Source: Bradyrhizobium jicamae (GTDB lineage Bacteria > Pseudomonadota > Alphaproteobacteria > Rhizobiales > Xanthobacteraceae). From it: DNA of 64,000 bases. Shown piece after piece: positions 27,282-35,635 of this stretch. A program made the position numbers and the translations under genes. A model generated the notes under the pieces. The model saw only the letters and a list, made by a program, of their open reading frames with translations, made no database searches and had not been told where the DNA came from. Position 1 is the first letter of the stretch, and each line of letters opens with the position of its first letter. The stretch is from assembly GCF_018130695.1 (NCBI RefSeq), contig NZ_JAFCJX010000009.1, positions 1 through 64,000 on the forward strand, read 5' to 3'.

Positions 27282-28091
27282 TCAGCCGCGCTGCCGTTCG
27301 GCAGACGCGGGATTCACGGCGCGATAGGCGTGCCAGCTGGCGTGCCCGAGCAATGGATAGATGATGACCAGGCCAAGCATGCCGGTGGCAAGGCTGATAA
27401 GGAACAGCGCGAGCACGATGACGGCCCAGATCAGGAGAACGCGCAGATTGTTCCAGACCAGGGCCATGCTGCTGCCCATCGCGGTCAGGGCATCGACGTC
27501 CTCATCCAGCAGCATCGGAATGGAGAAGGCGCTGACGGCGAAGGAGAACGCCGCGAACAGGCCTCCGACCGCGGTTCCGACCACGAGCATCGCCCATCCG
27601 ACCTTGGTGGCGAACAGCATCGGCGCGATGTGGTCGAGACCCGGGAACGGCAGCAGACCGAAGAACAGGGCGTAGATGATGACGGCCGCGCGCATCCACA
27701 CCATCACCAGCAGGCTGAGCAGCACGCCGGTGAACAGCAGCTGGCCGCCGGAGCGCGGCCTGACGAAGAACAGATCGTGCCAGTGCAGCGGCTCGCCGGC
27801 TTCGATCCGGCGGCTCTTTTCGTAGAGGCCGAGCGCCAGGATCGGACCGACCACCAGGAAACCTGCGAACGCCGGAAACAGGATGTAGTCGCGTCCGAGC
27901 GCAATCAGGGTGCCGACGAAAGCCAGCGAGATCAGCAGAATGACGATGCCGTAAGCGAGGCTCAGCGAAGGCCGTGTCATCAAGTCTCGCCAGCCTCGCG
28001 CCAGCCATTGGGAAGGATCGGCAGGTGTCAGCGACCGTGCCCATCGATTGGGAGGGGCGAGGGGAGCGGCAACCGGAGGGATCATCGGCAT
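27282..28091 (-). CDS. DUF2189-family multi-span membrane protein
   Basis: 269 aa with six predicted membrane helices (for example LAYGIVILLISLAFVGTLIAL and LLIWAVIVLALFLISLATG). Matches the DUF2189/COG5473 pattern, including LTPADPSQWLARGWRDL near the start. Function unknown. It sits inside the cbb3 operon between the 82-aa protein and ccoI, where most rhizobial clusters have ccoG and ccoH. The ATG at 28091 has GGAG eight bases upstream and is preferred to the GTG at 28124. Confidence 0.8.
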   Translation of the reverse strand: MPMIPPVAAPLAPPNRWARSLTPADPSQWLARGWRDLMTRPSLSLAYGIVILLISLAFVGTLIALGRDYILFPAFAGFLVVGPILALGLYEKSRRIEAGEPLHWHDLFFVRPRSGGQLLFTGVLLSLLVMVWMRAAVIIYALFFGLLPFPGLDHIAPMLFATKVGWAMLVVGTAVGGLFAAFSFAVSAFSIPMLLDEDVDALTAMGSSMALVWNNLRVLLIWAVIVLALFLISLATGMLGLVIIYPLLGHASWHAYRAVNPASAERQRG

Positions 28092-28107
28092 GGCGTTTTC
28101 TCCGCTC

Positions 28108-28356
28108 TCAGGAATGATCCGCACTGACCGGCACTGGCGGCGAACACGACGACTGCGCAGCGCTGAACAATCCGCGGGCGGCGTCGCCGTCGCCCTGCTT
28201 CAGATGCGCGACGCAGGCGGGTTGCGATGATGTCGCGACATAGATGAGATGCGCGTTGGCGCCGATGAGAACGGCGGCCGCGACTGTGAGCAGGAGCCAG
28301 ACACCGATCATTGGCCTGGCGCGCGGTTGCCTGTCCGGCTCTACGCGTTTGTTCAT
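28108..28356 (-). CDS. Small membrane protein in the cbb3 operon
   Basis: 82 aa: basic N-terminus (NKRVEPDRQPRARP), one helix (MIGVWLLLTVAAAVLIGANA), then a periplasmic part with two cysteines (QPACVAHL and SSCSPP). ATG overlaps the ccoP stop (ATGA 28353-28356). The helix and following HLIYVATSS loosely recall the N-terminal segment of CcoH/FixH, but it is half that length and lacks the CcoH globular part. It may replace part of that function; this is inference. Confidence 0.75.
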   Translation of the reverse strand: MNKRVEPDRQPRARPMIGVWLLLTVAAAVLIGANAHLIYVATSSQPACVAHLKQGDGDAARGLFSAAQSSCSPPVPVSADHS

Positions 28357-29237
28357 GGCGAGGCCCTCCGCTTGTCGAGCAGATAGAGCGTGAGAATCTT
28401 GCGATCGAGCTCGGACAGGCGGCCTTCCCACGTCGGCATGTGACCCTGCCGTCCGCCCCAGATCGTGGTGTCGATGCTGTCGAGGTCGCCGCCATAAATC
28501 CAGAATGCGTCGGTCAAATTCGGTGCGCCGAGTTCAGGATTGCCCTTGGCGTCGTCGCCGTGACAGGAGACGCAATTGGCGGCAAAGATCTTCTTGCCGG
28601 CCTCGACCGTCGCGGGATCGAGGTTCTTCGCCTCCTTGTGCGAGAGCGAATAGACGAAGGTGGCCGCCTTGAGGACGTCCGCGCGCGGCAGCATCTTGTC
28701 GCGCCCGAAAGCCGGCATCTGCGAGACGCGCGTGTCGGCATGTGGCGAATTGATGCCGACGCGGATCGTGTTGAAGATCTGCTCCGCTTGGTCGCCAAAG
28801 AGCATGGGGGATGCGGTCAGGTTGGGAAATCCGGGGCCACCCATGGCGTCGCGGCCATGACACGCCGCGCAATTGTCTCCGAACAGGGTATTGCCGGTGC
28901 TGCGCACGATCTGCATCAGCTTCGGATCGGACTGGATCGCGGCAAAGCTCTCGGTCTCGATCTTCCTGGTCCAGACGCTGCGATCGGCGGCCGCTGCCTT
29001 CAGCGATTCCGCCACGACGTTGCGTTGATCAATGCCAAGCAGCCCCTTGGTGTAGGTCGCCCCCAGCGGCCAGGCCGGCATCAGGATCCAGTAGCCGACC
29101 GCGTACAGCACGGCCAGCGTCAGGAAGAAATAGACCGCGCGCGGCACCGGCGTGTTCAATTCCTTGATGCCGTTCCATTCGTGACCGGTGGTGAGATAGC
29201 CGGTGTGGCTGTCGCGCTCCTGCTGCTCTACCGCCAT
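28353..29237 (-). CDS. ccoP: cbb3-type cytochrome c oxidase subunit III (dihaem cytochrome c)
   Basis: 294 aa. An N-terminal membrane anchor region (WNGIKELNTPVPRAVYFFL) is followed by two class I c-type haem domains with CAACH and CVSCH motifs and axial methionines further on. It passes electrons from soluble cytochrome c to CcoO/CcoN. Begins inside the last codons of ccoQ and ends overlapping the 82-aa gene, so translation is tightly coupled. Confidence 0.96.
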   Translation of the reverse strand: MAVEQQERDSHTGYLTTGHEWNGIKELNTPVPRAVYFFLTLAVLYAVGYWILMPAWPLGATYTKGLLGIDQRNVVAESLKAAAADRSVWTRKIETESFAAIQSDPKLMQIVRSTGNTLFGDNCAACHGRDAMGGPGFPNLTASPMLFGDQAEQIFNTIRVGINSPHADTRVSQMPAFGRDKMLPRADVLKAATFVYSLSHKEAKNLDPATVEAGKKIFAANCVSCHGDDAKGNPELGAPNLTDAFWIYGGDLDSIDTTIWGGRQGHMPTWEGRLSELDRKILTLYLLDKRRASP

Positions 29238-29398
29238 GGTTTGTCCTCACCATCGAGGATGGATTGAGCCGCGCGATCGAAGCGCCGCTTGTTGGACGGC
29301 CAGAACGTATAGATGAGGACCGCGATCGACAGCGCGATCAGGTAGAACAGGCCGAACGATTTGGAGAGTCCGACAAGGAAATCGTGCTCGACAGTCAT
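29228..29398 (-). CDS. ccoQ: cbb3-type oxidase small subunit CcoQ
   Basis: 56 aa, reading from MTVEHDFLVGLSKSFGLFYL through one membrane helix (LIALSIAVLIYTFWPSNKRR) to the tail DRAAQSILDGEDKPWR. This fits FixQ in length, the FWP-x-NKRRF pattern and gene order. Start overlaps the ccoO stop (ATGA, 29395-29398), and its end overlaps the ccoP start by 10 bases. Confidence 0.94.
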   Translation of the reverse strand: MTVEHDFLVGLSKSFGLFYLIALSIAVLIYTFWPSNKRRFDRAAQSILDGEDKPWR

Positions 29399-30138
29399 TG
29401 GCTTGCTCCCGTCTGGGCCATCGATTTGCCGGCGGCTGTCGTGAGACGACCAAGCACCTGCAGATACGCGACCATGGCATCCATCTCGGTCAGGCGATCG
29501 GCCTGGCCGTCGAATATGCGGACCGTGGTGGCTTTGCCGTATCGTTTGGTCAGGCCGTCGGCCTGTGTCGAGTCCGGATTGGCCTGGCCGTAAGCGTCGG
29601 CTGCGGCATTGGCGACCATGTCGTCAGTATAGGGCACGCCGACTTTGCGCTGGGCCTTCAGGTGAAGGCTGAGGTCGTCGGTCCGTAGTTCGTTGGCGAG
29701 CAGCCAGTCATAAGCGGGCATCACCGAGACCGGCACCACGTCGCGGGGATTGATCATGTGAGCGACGTGCCACTGGTCGGAATATTTCTCGCCAATCCGC
29801 GCAAGGTCCGGCCCGGTGCGCTTGGAGCCCCACAGCATCGGATGGTCGTATTTGGATTCGACCGCAAGCGAGTAGGGGCCGTAGCGGTCGACCTCGTCAC
29901 GCAGCGTGCGGATCATCTGCGAATGGCAGGCGTAGCAGCCCTCGCGGATGTAGATATTGCGGCCGGCGAGCTCCAGCGGCGTGTAGAGCCGCATGTCCGG
30001 GGCAGTCTCGACCGTCTGGCTGATGGTGAACAGCGGCGCGATCTCGACCAGACCGCCGATGCTCGATACCAGGACGATCCCAAGAATGAGGCTGATCGCC
30101 TTGCGCTCCAGTCGGTAGTGAAATCCGAAGATTGACAT
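29395..30138 (-). CDS. ccoO: cbb3-type oxidase subunit II (monohaem cytochrome c)
   Basis: 247 aa. One N-terminal anchor (ISLILGIVLVSSIGGLVEIA), a single haem site in EGCYACHSQMIRTLRDE, and the methionine-rich distal region. Family-typical segments include YSLAVESKYDHPMLWGSKRTGPDLARIG (here split: YDHPMLWGSKRTGPD). Six bases separate it from ccoN. Confidence 0.96.
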   Translation of the reverse strand: MSIFGFHYRLERKAISLILGIVLVSSIGGLVEIAPLFTISQTVETAPDMRLYTPLELAGRNIYIREGCYACHSQMIRTLRDEVDRYGPYSLAVESKYDHPMLWGSKRTGPDLARIGEKYSDQWHVAHMINPRDVVPVSVMPAYDWLLANELRTDDLSLHLKAQRKVGVPYTDDMVANAAADAYGQANPDSTQADGLTKRYGKATTVRIFDGQADRLTEMDAMVAYLQVLGRLTTAAGKSMAQTGASQ

Positions 30139-30144
30139 GGTGCG

Positions 30145-31788
30145 TTACTCCGCCGGCTGCGCGGCAAGTTTCGGCTCGGGCCGGCCGCCGCCCTGCGTCG
30201 CGACGAGGCCGGGATTTTTGATCGTCATCCAGATGTTGTAGGCGCCGAGGCACGCGCCGATCAGGAAGAACAGCCCGCCGACCGCACGCGCGACGTAGTA
30301 GGGACGCATCGCCACCAGCGAATCGACGAAGGAATAGGCGAGCGTTCCGCTCTCATTGTAGGTCCGCCACATCAGGCCCTGGATGATGCCGGAATTCCAC
30401 ATTGCGAACACGTAGATCACGGTCCCCGCCAGCCCGAGCCAGAAGTGAGCTTCGACCAGCTTCGCCGAGTACATGCCGTCGCGATTCCAGAGCCAGGGCA
30501 CGGATGCGTAGATCGAACCGAAGGTGATGAAGGCAACCCAGCCCAATGCGCCGGCATGAACGTGGCCGATGGTCCAGTCGGTGTAGTGCGACAGCGAATT
30601 GACCGACCGGATCGCCATGAACGATCCCTCGAAGGTGGTCAGGCCATAAAACACCGCGGCGACCATCATGAAGCGCAACGTGGCGTCGTCGCGGACCTTG
30701 TGCCAGGCGCCGTTGAGCGTCAGCAGCGCGTTGCCGGCGGAGGCCCAGGACGGCACCAGCAGCATCAGCGAGAAGGTGATGCCGAGCGTCTGCACCCACT
30801 GCGGCAGCGCTGTGTAGTGCAGGTGGTGCGATCCCGCCCACATGTAGAAGAAGGTGATGCCCCAGAACGAGATGATCGAGAGGCGGTAGGAGAAGATCGG
30901 CCGCCCCGACTGCACCGGCAGGAAGTAGTACATCATGCCGAGGAAGCCGGCGGTCAGGAAGAACGCCACCGCGTTGTGGCCGTACCACCACTGGGTCATG
31001 GCGTCCTGGACGCCTGAAAACGCCGAGTAGCTCTTGGCGCTGCCGAAGGACAAGGGCATCGCGAGGTTGTTGACGATGTGCAGGATCGCAACGACCAGGA
31101 TGAAGGCCATGTAGTACCAGTTCGAGACGTAGATGTGCGGCTCCTTGCGCCGCGCCAGCGTGCGCAAATAGATCAGGAAATAGACCACCCATACGACGAC
31201 CAGCCAGATGTCGGCGTACCACTCCGGCTCCGCATATTCCTTCGACTGGGTGATGCCCATCATGTAGCCGGTGACGGCGAGCACGCAGAACAAATTGTAG
31301 CCCAGCAGCACGAACCACGGCGCGAGCTGGTCGGGCAGCCGCGCGCGCGACGTCCGTTGCAGCACGTAGAGCGAGGTCGCGATCAGGCCGTTGCCGCCGA
31401 ACCCGAAGATCACCGACGTGGTATGGACCGGCCGGATCCGGCCAAAGCTCGACCAGCCGCCACCGAAGGTCAGATCCGGATTGACCAATTGCCAAGCCAC
31501 CCAATCGCCGACCGCCAGGCCGAAGACGGCCCATGCGATTGAGAGAACGACCCCGGCCTTGCTGGGATCGTCGTAATAGCGGGTCAACCGGTCATCGGAC
31601 GGCTCGGGGGCGTAATAGTCCCGGCCGACCAGGAAAATTGCGAGCAATCCGGCGACGAAGATCAGTCCGCCATGAAGGCCGATCGGATCGTCTCGTCCCG
31701 CCAGGCCGAGCAGCAGTCCGCAGACCGCGACCACAAGGCCGATCTGAATCGCGTGCAGCCGTTCATTTCGCGTGAGTTGGGCAATCAT
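30145..31788 (-). CDS. ccoN: cbb3-type cytochrome c oxidase subunit I (haem-copper catalytic subunit)
   Basis: 547 aa, 12 or more membrane helices. The haem-copper ligands are visible: the low-spin haem His in RIRPVHTTSVIFGFGGN, the CuB/haem histidines in YGHNAVAFFLTAGFLGM, GSHHLHYTALPQWVQ and SHYTDWTIGHVHAGALG. The sequence differs noticeably from the well-known B. japonicum FixN as I remember it, so this may be a second-type cbb3 operon in the genome. The ATG at 31788 is chosen because the FixK/FNR box at 31850-31863 lies inside the longer alternative frame (TTG 31863), which cannot then be the start. Confidence 0.95.
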   Translation of the reverse strand: MIAQLTRNERLHAIQIGLVVAVCGLLLGLAGRDDPIGLHGGLIFVAGLLAIFLVGRDYYAPEPSDDRLTRYYDDPSKAGVVLSIAWAVFGLAVGDWVAWQLVNPDLTFGGGWSSFGRIRPVHTTSVIFGFGGNGLIATSLYVLQRTSRARLPDQLAPWFVLLGYNLFCVLAVTGYMMGITQSKEYAEPEWYADIWLVVVWVVYFLIYLRTLARRKEPHIYVSNWYYMAFILVVAILHIVNNLAMPLSFGSAKSYSAFSGVQDAMTQWWYGHNAVAFFLTAGFLGMMYYFLPVQSGRPIFSYRLSIISFWGITFFYMWAGSHHLHYTALPQWVQTLGITFSLMLLVPSWASAGNALLTLNGAWHKVRDDATLRFMMVAAVFYGLTTFEGSFMAIRSVNSLSHYTDWTIGHVHAGALGWVAFITFGSIYASVPWLWNRDGMYSAKLVEAHFWLGLAGTVIYVFAMWNSGIIQGLMWRTYNESGTLAYSFVDSLVAMRPYYVARAVGGLFFLIGACLGAYNIWMTIKNPGLVATQGGGRPEPKLAAQPAE

Positions 31789-31849
31789 GGGGACGCCTGC
31801 GAGAGGTGAGGGCAGAAATGCATTCGCCAGCACGAACAGGCGGTTGGTG

Positions 31850-31863
31850 TTGATCCAGATCAA
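31850..31863 (-). promoter_or_regulatory. FixK/FNR-type anaerobic box upstream of ccoN
   Basis: TTGAT-CCAG-ATCAA, a perfect palindrome fitting TTGA-N6-TCAA. Its centre is about 68 bases upstream of the ccoN ATG; activation at position -41.5 would put the transcript start near 31815 and give a short leader. It indicates induction of the oxidase operon at low oxygen. Confidence 0.82.
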
Positions 31864-31891
31864 TGAGGGCAGCCCAACCCGGCGGGAGGCC

Positions 31892-31906
31892 TTAACCCGC
31901 CATTAA
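31892..31906 (+). promoter_or_regulatory. CtrA-type box upstream of the SLT transglycosylase
   Basis: TTAA-CCCGCCA-TTAA, exact match to TTAA-N7-TTAA, followed by CCAT as in many known sites. It is 68 bases upstream of the transglycosylase ATG and 28 bases from the FixK box, in the shared divergent promoter region 31789-31974. Confidence 0.6.
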
Positions 31907-31974
31907 CCATAATTACGGCAGTGTTACCGGCACATGGGTGCCGATTGCCGGCGCCCGACCAAGGCACCGGACAG

Positions 31975-32982
31975 ATGTCGGTCGACACATTCAACGCCAC
32001 GGCTGCGGCAGGTGTCGATCCCTCACGTCTGAAGATCGCGACCTCGATCAAGCAGGCGGCCTCCACGACAGGCGCGAGCTTCGAATATCTGCTCACCACC
32101 GCGAAGATGGAGTCCAACTTCAACCCGAAGGCCGGCGCCACCACGTCGTCGGCACACGGGCTGTTTCAGTTCATCGACCAGACCTGGCTCGGGACGGTGA
32201 AGGAGGCGGGAAGCCAGCTTGGCTACGGCAAATATGCCGACGCCATCACCAGGAATTCCAACGGCACCTATTCGGTCAGCGATCCCACCGCGCGCAATGC
32301 CATCATGAAGTTGCGCGACGATCCTGATGCGGCGTCGCAGATGGCTGCGGTGCTGACGCAGTCGAACAGTTTCAAGCTCACCGGCAAGATCGGCCGGCGG
32401 CCGAACGATGCCGAACTCTATATGGCGCACTTCATGGGCGTCGGCGGGGCGGCGAAGCTGATCTCAAGCGCCGAGGACAATCCGAACGCAAATGCGGCAT
32501 CGATGTTCCCGAATGCCGCCGCGGCCAACCGCTCGATCTTCTATGATCGCTCCGGCAGCGCGCGCAGCGTCTCGCAGGTCTATTCGGTGCTGAGCACGCG
32601 TTACGCGGCTGCCGCCAATGCCAAGGACACGCGCACCGCGTTTGCCGCAGCCGGCGGCGATACGATGAGCCGCGTCATGGTCGCGAGCGCGACGCCGACG
32701 CCGGCGCTGACCATGGACAACGCCACCTACCTCTCCACCTTCCCGGACTCCCGCGCCGTGACGCCGGTGTCCGCGACGTCGCAGACCACGGCGTTTGCGC
32801 AACAGTCTGCACCCGTATTCCGCTCGCTGTTCCAGGCCGGCGATCGCACCCAACCGGTCTCGCCCGCGGTGCAGGAACTCTGGGGCAATTCCGGCTCGCT
32901 GACAGCACAGGCGACGCCCGCGGTCGGCTCGTCCGGCCGGCTCGATCTGTTCAGCGATCGCAACGGCACCTTCTCCAGCTAA
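31975..32982 (+). CDS. Lytic transglycosylase (SLT domain) without classical signal peptide
   Basis: 335 aa. An SLT domain covers about residues 15-140 with the catalytic Glu in LLTTAKMESNFNP and the following SSAHGLFQFIDQTWLG; ELYMAHFMGVGGAAKLI closes the domain. The C-terminal 180 residues are low complexity (Ala, Ser, Thr). No export signal is visible, as in flagellar or secretion-associated muramidases that use another route. The upstream CtrA box agrees with a cell-cycle or flagellar role. Confidence 0.87.
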   Translation: MSVDTFNATAAAGVDPSRLKIATSIKQAASTTGASFEYLLTTAKMESNFNPKAGATTSSAHGLFQFIDQTWLGTVKEAGSQLGYGKYADAITRNSNGTYSVSDPTARNAIMKLRDDPDAASQMAAVLTQSNSFKLTGKIGRRPNDAELYMAHFMGVGGAAKLISSAEDNPNANAASMFPNAAAANRSIFYDRSGSARSVSQVYSVLSTRYAAAANAKDTRTAFAAAGGDTMSRVMVASATPTPALTMDNATYLSTFPDSRAVTPVSATSQTTAFAQQSAPVFRSLFQAGDRTQPVSPAVQELWGNSGSLTAQATPAVGSSGRLDLFSDRNGTFSS

Positions 32983-33073
32983 GGCGCGATGAGAGCAGCG
33001 GCATTTTGCTGCGATGCGGGCGGCGCCACCTTTGTTCCATTAACGAAACGTCAATCATCCCAAACGGTTATGG

Positions 33074-33088
33074 TGAACCCTTTGTTAA
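33074..33088 (+). promoter_or_regulatory. Near-consensus CtrA-type box upstream of the DUF2336 gene
   Basis: TGAA-CCCTTTG-TTAA differs from TTAA-N7-TTAA at one position, and sits 74 bases before the start codon. A second weak variant, TTAA-CGAAACG-TCAA, lies about 30 bases further upstream. Suggestive only. Confidence 0.3.
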
Positions 33089-33161
33089 GCGTCATGGTTT
33101 ATTTTCTGTTGCAGTGGCATCGCGTCGTGGTGCCGTAGCGGTTGCGTAAGCCGGAAAGACC

Positions 33162-34340
33162 ATGATCGTTCGGCAGTTCATTAGTTGGATCAGGACCGCT
33201 CCGGCAGGCGAGCGGGCCGAGGCGACGCGGGCCCTGGCGCGGGCCTGGCTCATTTCCGATCTCACCCACGAGGATCGCAACGCCGCCGAAGGCGCGCTGC
33301 TGATGCTGCTCGACGATCCGTCGCCGCTGGTCCGCCAGGCGATGGCCGAGGTGTTTTCGCGCAGCGCCGAGGCGCCGCCGGCGATCGTGCAGGCGCTGTC
33401 GCTCGACCAGGCGTCCGTCTCGCTGCCCGTGCTGGAACATTCCCCGCTGCTGATCGACGCCGATCTTGTCGACATCGTCGCGACCGGCAGCGACGAGATG
33501 CAATGCGCGATTGCGCGCCGCATCAGCCTGCCGCCGTCGGTCTCGGCCGCGATCGCCGAGGTCGGCTCGGCCGCGGCGGCGCTGGAGCTGATCGAAAATC
33601 CCTATGCCGAGCTCGCGCCGTTCTCCTGGGACCGCATCGTCGAGCGGCACGGCCATCTCGCCGCGATCCGCGAGTCGCTGCTGCATCTGGAAGATCTGCC
33701 CGCCGCGACGCGGATGGCGCTGGTGGCAAAGCTCTCTGAGACGCTCTCGCAATTCGTGGTGGCGCGGAACTGGCTCAGCGCCGACCGCGCCGACCGAATC
33801 GCCAACGAGGCGCGCGAGCGCTCCACCGTCAACATCGCAGCCCAATCCTTCGGCGACGACATGCAGGGCCTGATCGCGCATCTGCGCGCGACCGGCCAGC
33901 TCACCGCGGGTCTCATTTTGCGCGCGCTGCTGTCGGGCAATCTCGAACTGTTTGGAGCTGCGCTCGCCGAACTCTCCGGACTGCCGCATGGGCGCGTCTC
34001 CGCGCTGCTGCAGGACCGCGGCTCGGCCGGCCTGCAGGCACTCTTGATCCGCGCCGGCCTGCCGGAAACCACGTTCGCGGCGTTTCGTGTGGCGCTCGAG
34101 ACCATCAAGGAAATCGGCTATGTCGAAACCTATGACGGTGCGGCGCGGCTGCATCGGCGGATGGTCGAACGTGTGCTGACCCATTGCGAAACCGATCGCT
34201 CCGCCGCCGAGCCGCTGCTGATCCTGCTGCGGCGGTTTGCGACGGAATCGGCGCGGGAAGAAGCGCGGATGTTCTGCGAAGAGCTCGCCGCCGAAGACGC
34301 GATCTCGGCGTTCGACTTCGACGATCTCGTCGCAGCGTAA
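33162..34340 (+). CDS. DUF2336-domain protein
   Basis: 392 aa, entirely helical and cytoplasmic, of HEAT-repeat appearance (for example LLMLLDDPSPLVRQAMAEVF). This matches DUF2336 (PF10098), an alphaproteobacterial family often found beside two-component genes and in cell-cycle or stalk/flagellar contexts, function unresolved. ATG follows GGAAAGACC. It converges with the Hpt gene, leaving 52 bases between stops. Confidence 0.85.
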   Translation: MIVRQFISWIRTAPAGERAEATRALARAWLISDLTHEDRNAAEGALLMLLDDPSPLVRQAMAEVFSRSAEAPPAIVQALSLDQASVSLPVLEHSPLLIDADLVDIVATGSDEMQCAIARRISLPPSVSAAIAEVGSAAAALELIENPYAELAPFSWDRIVERHGHLAAIRESLLHLEDLPAATRMALVAKLSETLSQFVVARNWLSADRADRIANEARERSTVNIAAQSFGDDMQGLIAHLRATGQLTAGLILRALLSGNLELFGAALAELSGLPHGRVSALLQDRGSAGLQALLIRAGLPETTFAAFRVALETIKEIGYVETYDGAARLHRRMVERVLTHCETDRSAAEPLLILLRRFATESAREEARMFCEELAAEDAISAFDFDDLVAA

Positions 34341-34392
34341 CACTCAGCGATATTGGATTGCGAAGCCGCTGCTGCAATAGCAGCGGCTGCGT

Positions 34393-34974
34393 TTATTCGC
34401 CCGGCACGATGCTCGGCGCGAGCACGGCTTCGAGATGCTCGGGGCGGTCGCGGTTGGCGCGGATCAGGAATTCGTCGGCGATGCCGCGGAGCTGCTTGCT
34501 CAGCACGCTGGCGACCTGGACGGTGTCGAGCTTGGTGCGCTCGCGCACGATCGCCTGGATCGCGTTGATATGGTGGCCGATCAGGTCCGCCGGCACCGCG
34601 TCCAGATCCGGCGCGTGCTCGATGATCCGGCACAGGCTGTCGGCGGCCGCGGCCGCGGAAGGATAGCCGAATGTCGCGGCATCGCCCTTGATGTCGTGGG
34701 CAGCGCGGAACAGCTCTTCACGGGTGTCGTCGTTGAAGCCGTCGCGCTTCACCGCGGCATGCGCGGCGGAGAGGCGGTCGGCCTCGACTGCCATCCAGGT
34801 CTTGAACTCGCCGGACAGTCCCTCCAGCGCTTTCTCGGCGCGCGCGACGGGATCGTCGAGCGTCGAGTCCGGCACGCGGAGCAGCATCTTGCGCAGCGGG
34901 TTCGGCTGCGTGATCACGAAGTGCGTGTCGAAATTCTTGACCTCGATCGCACCTGGCTTGTCCTTGGCGGCCAT
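34393..34974 (-). CDS. Histidine phosphotransfer (Hpt) domain protein
   Basis: 193 aa. The phosphorylatable His is in FRAAHDIKGDAATFGYPSA, the classic Hpt helix, preceded by about 90 residues of N-terminal extension including LRKMLLRVPDSTLDDPVARAE (split here as VPDSTLDDPVARAEKAL). The downstream half forms the second helix pair. It lies 15 bases after the response regulator on the same strand, so the two likely make one operon and one relay. A ribosome site AGGGAACC precedes the ATG. Confidence 0.9.
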   Translation of the reverse strand: MAAKDKPGAIEVKNFDTHFVITQPNPLRKMLLRVPDSTLDDPVARAEKALEGLSGEFKTWMAVEADRLSAAHAAVKRDGFNDDTREELFRAAHDIKGDAATFGYPSAAAAADSLCRIIEHAPDLDAVPADLIGHHINAIQAIVRERTKLDTVQVASVLSKQLRGIADEFLIRANRDRPEHLEAVLAPSIVPGE

Positions 34975-34989
34975 GCTGGTTCCCTGCGA

Positions 34990-35535
34990 CTAGATGCTCG
35001 AGCGGGCTTTTTCGAGCAGCGACGGCTGCTGCATCACTTCCATCTCGCCGCTGCCGCGGCGTTCCGGGCCGATATAGGTGTTGTTGGTGTTGCGGCGGCG
35101 GTCCGGGCCGAAATAGGTCTTGGTCTTGATGAAGGGGCGGGGATTGGCGACCACGTTGAGGATGCGCTGATAGAGCCCCTTGGCCGAGATCGGCTTGGCC
35201 AGGAACTCGGTGACGCCGGCATCGCGCGCGACAGTGACGCGGCGCTTGTCGGAATGGCCGGTCAGCATGATGATCGGTGCGTAGGGGTTGCCCTTGGATT
35301 CCGGCTGCCGGATCATCTGCGCGAGCTCGAGCCCGTCGAAGATCGGCATCGACCAGTCGGTGATGACGATGTCGGGCACATAATGCGTGTACATCTCGAG
35401 CGCCGTGGCGCCGTCCTCGGATTCGTAGACTTCGCGCGCGCCGAACGAATGCAGCAGCGTGCGCAGGATGCGCCGCATGTGCGGATTGTCGTCGCAAATC
35501 AGAAATCGCAGCTTGTTGAAATCAATGCGATACAT
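34990..35535 (-). CDS. Response regulator receiver protein with a C-terminal extension
   Basis: 181 aa. Receiver domain with acidic pocket LICDDNPHMRR, phosphoacceptor Asp in PDIVITDWSMPIFDG, Thr in IIMLTGHSD and Lys in FLAKPISAKG. The last 50 residues (GPDRRRNTNNTYIGPERRG) are not a DNA-binding domain; the repeated GPDRRR/GPERRG motif occurs in many alphaproteobacterial receivers as I recall. The partner is probably the Hpt protein downstream. Confidence 0.92.
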   Translation of the reverse strand: MYRIDFNKLRFLICDDNPHMRRILRTLLHSFGAREVYESEDGATALEMYTHYVPDIVITDWSMPIFDGLELAQMIRQPESKGNPYAPIIMLTGHSDKRRVTVARDAGVTEFLAKPISAKGLYQRILNVVANPRPFIKTKTYFGPDRRRNTNNTYIGPERRGSGEMEVMQQPSLLEKARSSI

Positions 35536-35635
35536 GGTCCGGCCCTGAGCAGGGCATACCGGGCCAACGCGGTATTACCCGACGTTAACCATATCCCCGA
35601 TGGGGTTAATGAATGGTTGCCGGGGAGGGACGCGG

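Noticed and set aside
28108..28356. The 82-aa protein as a normal CcoH/FixH
   Set aside because: Only one helix and a short tail; true CcoH is about twice as long with a globular domain.
31788..31863. An upstream TTG start for ccoN giving 25 extra residues
   Set aside because: The FixK/FNR box lies within this segment, so the transcript must start downstream of it.
33162..34340. DUF2336 gene as a bacterial HEAT-repeat phycobilisome-lyase-like enzyme
   Set aside because: No catalytic features; only the generic helical repeat pattern is visible.
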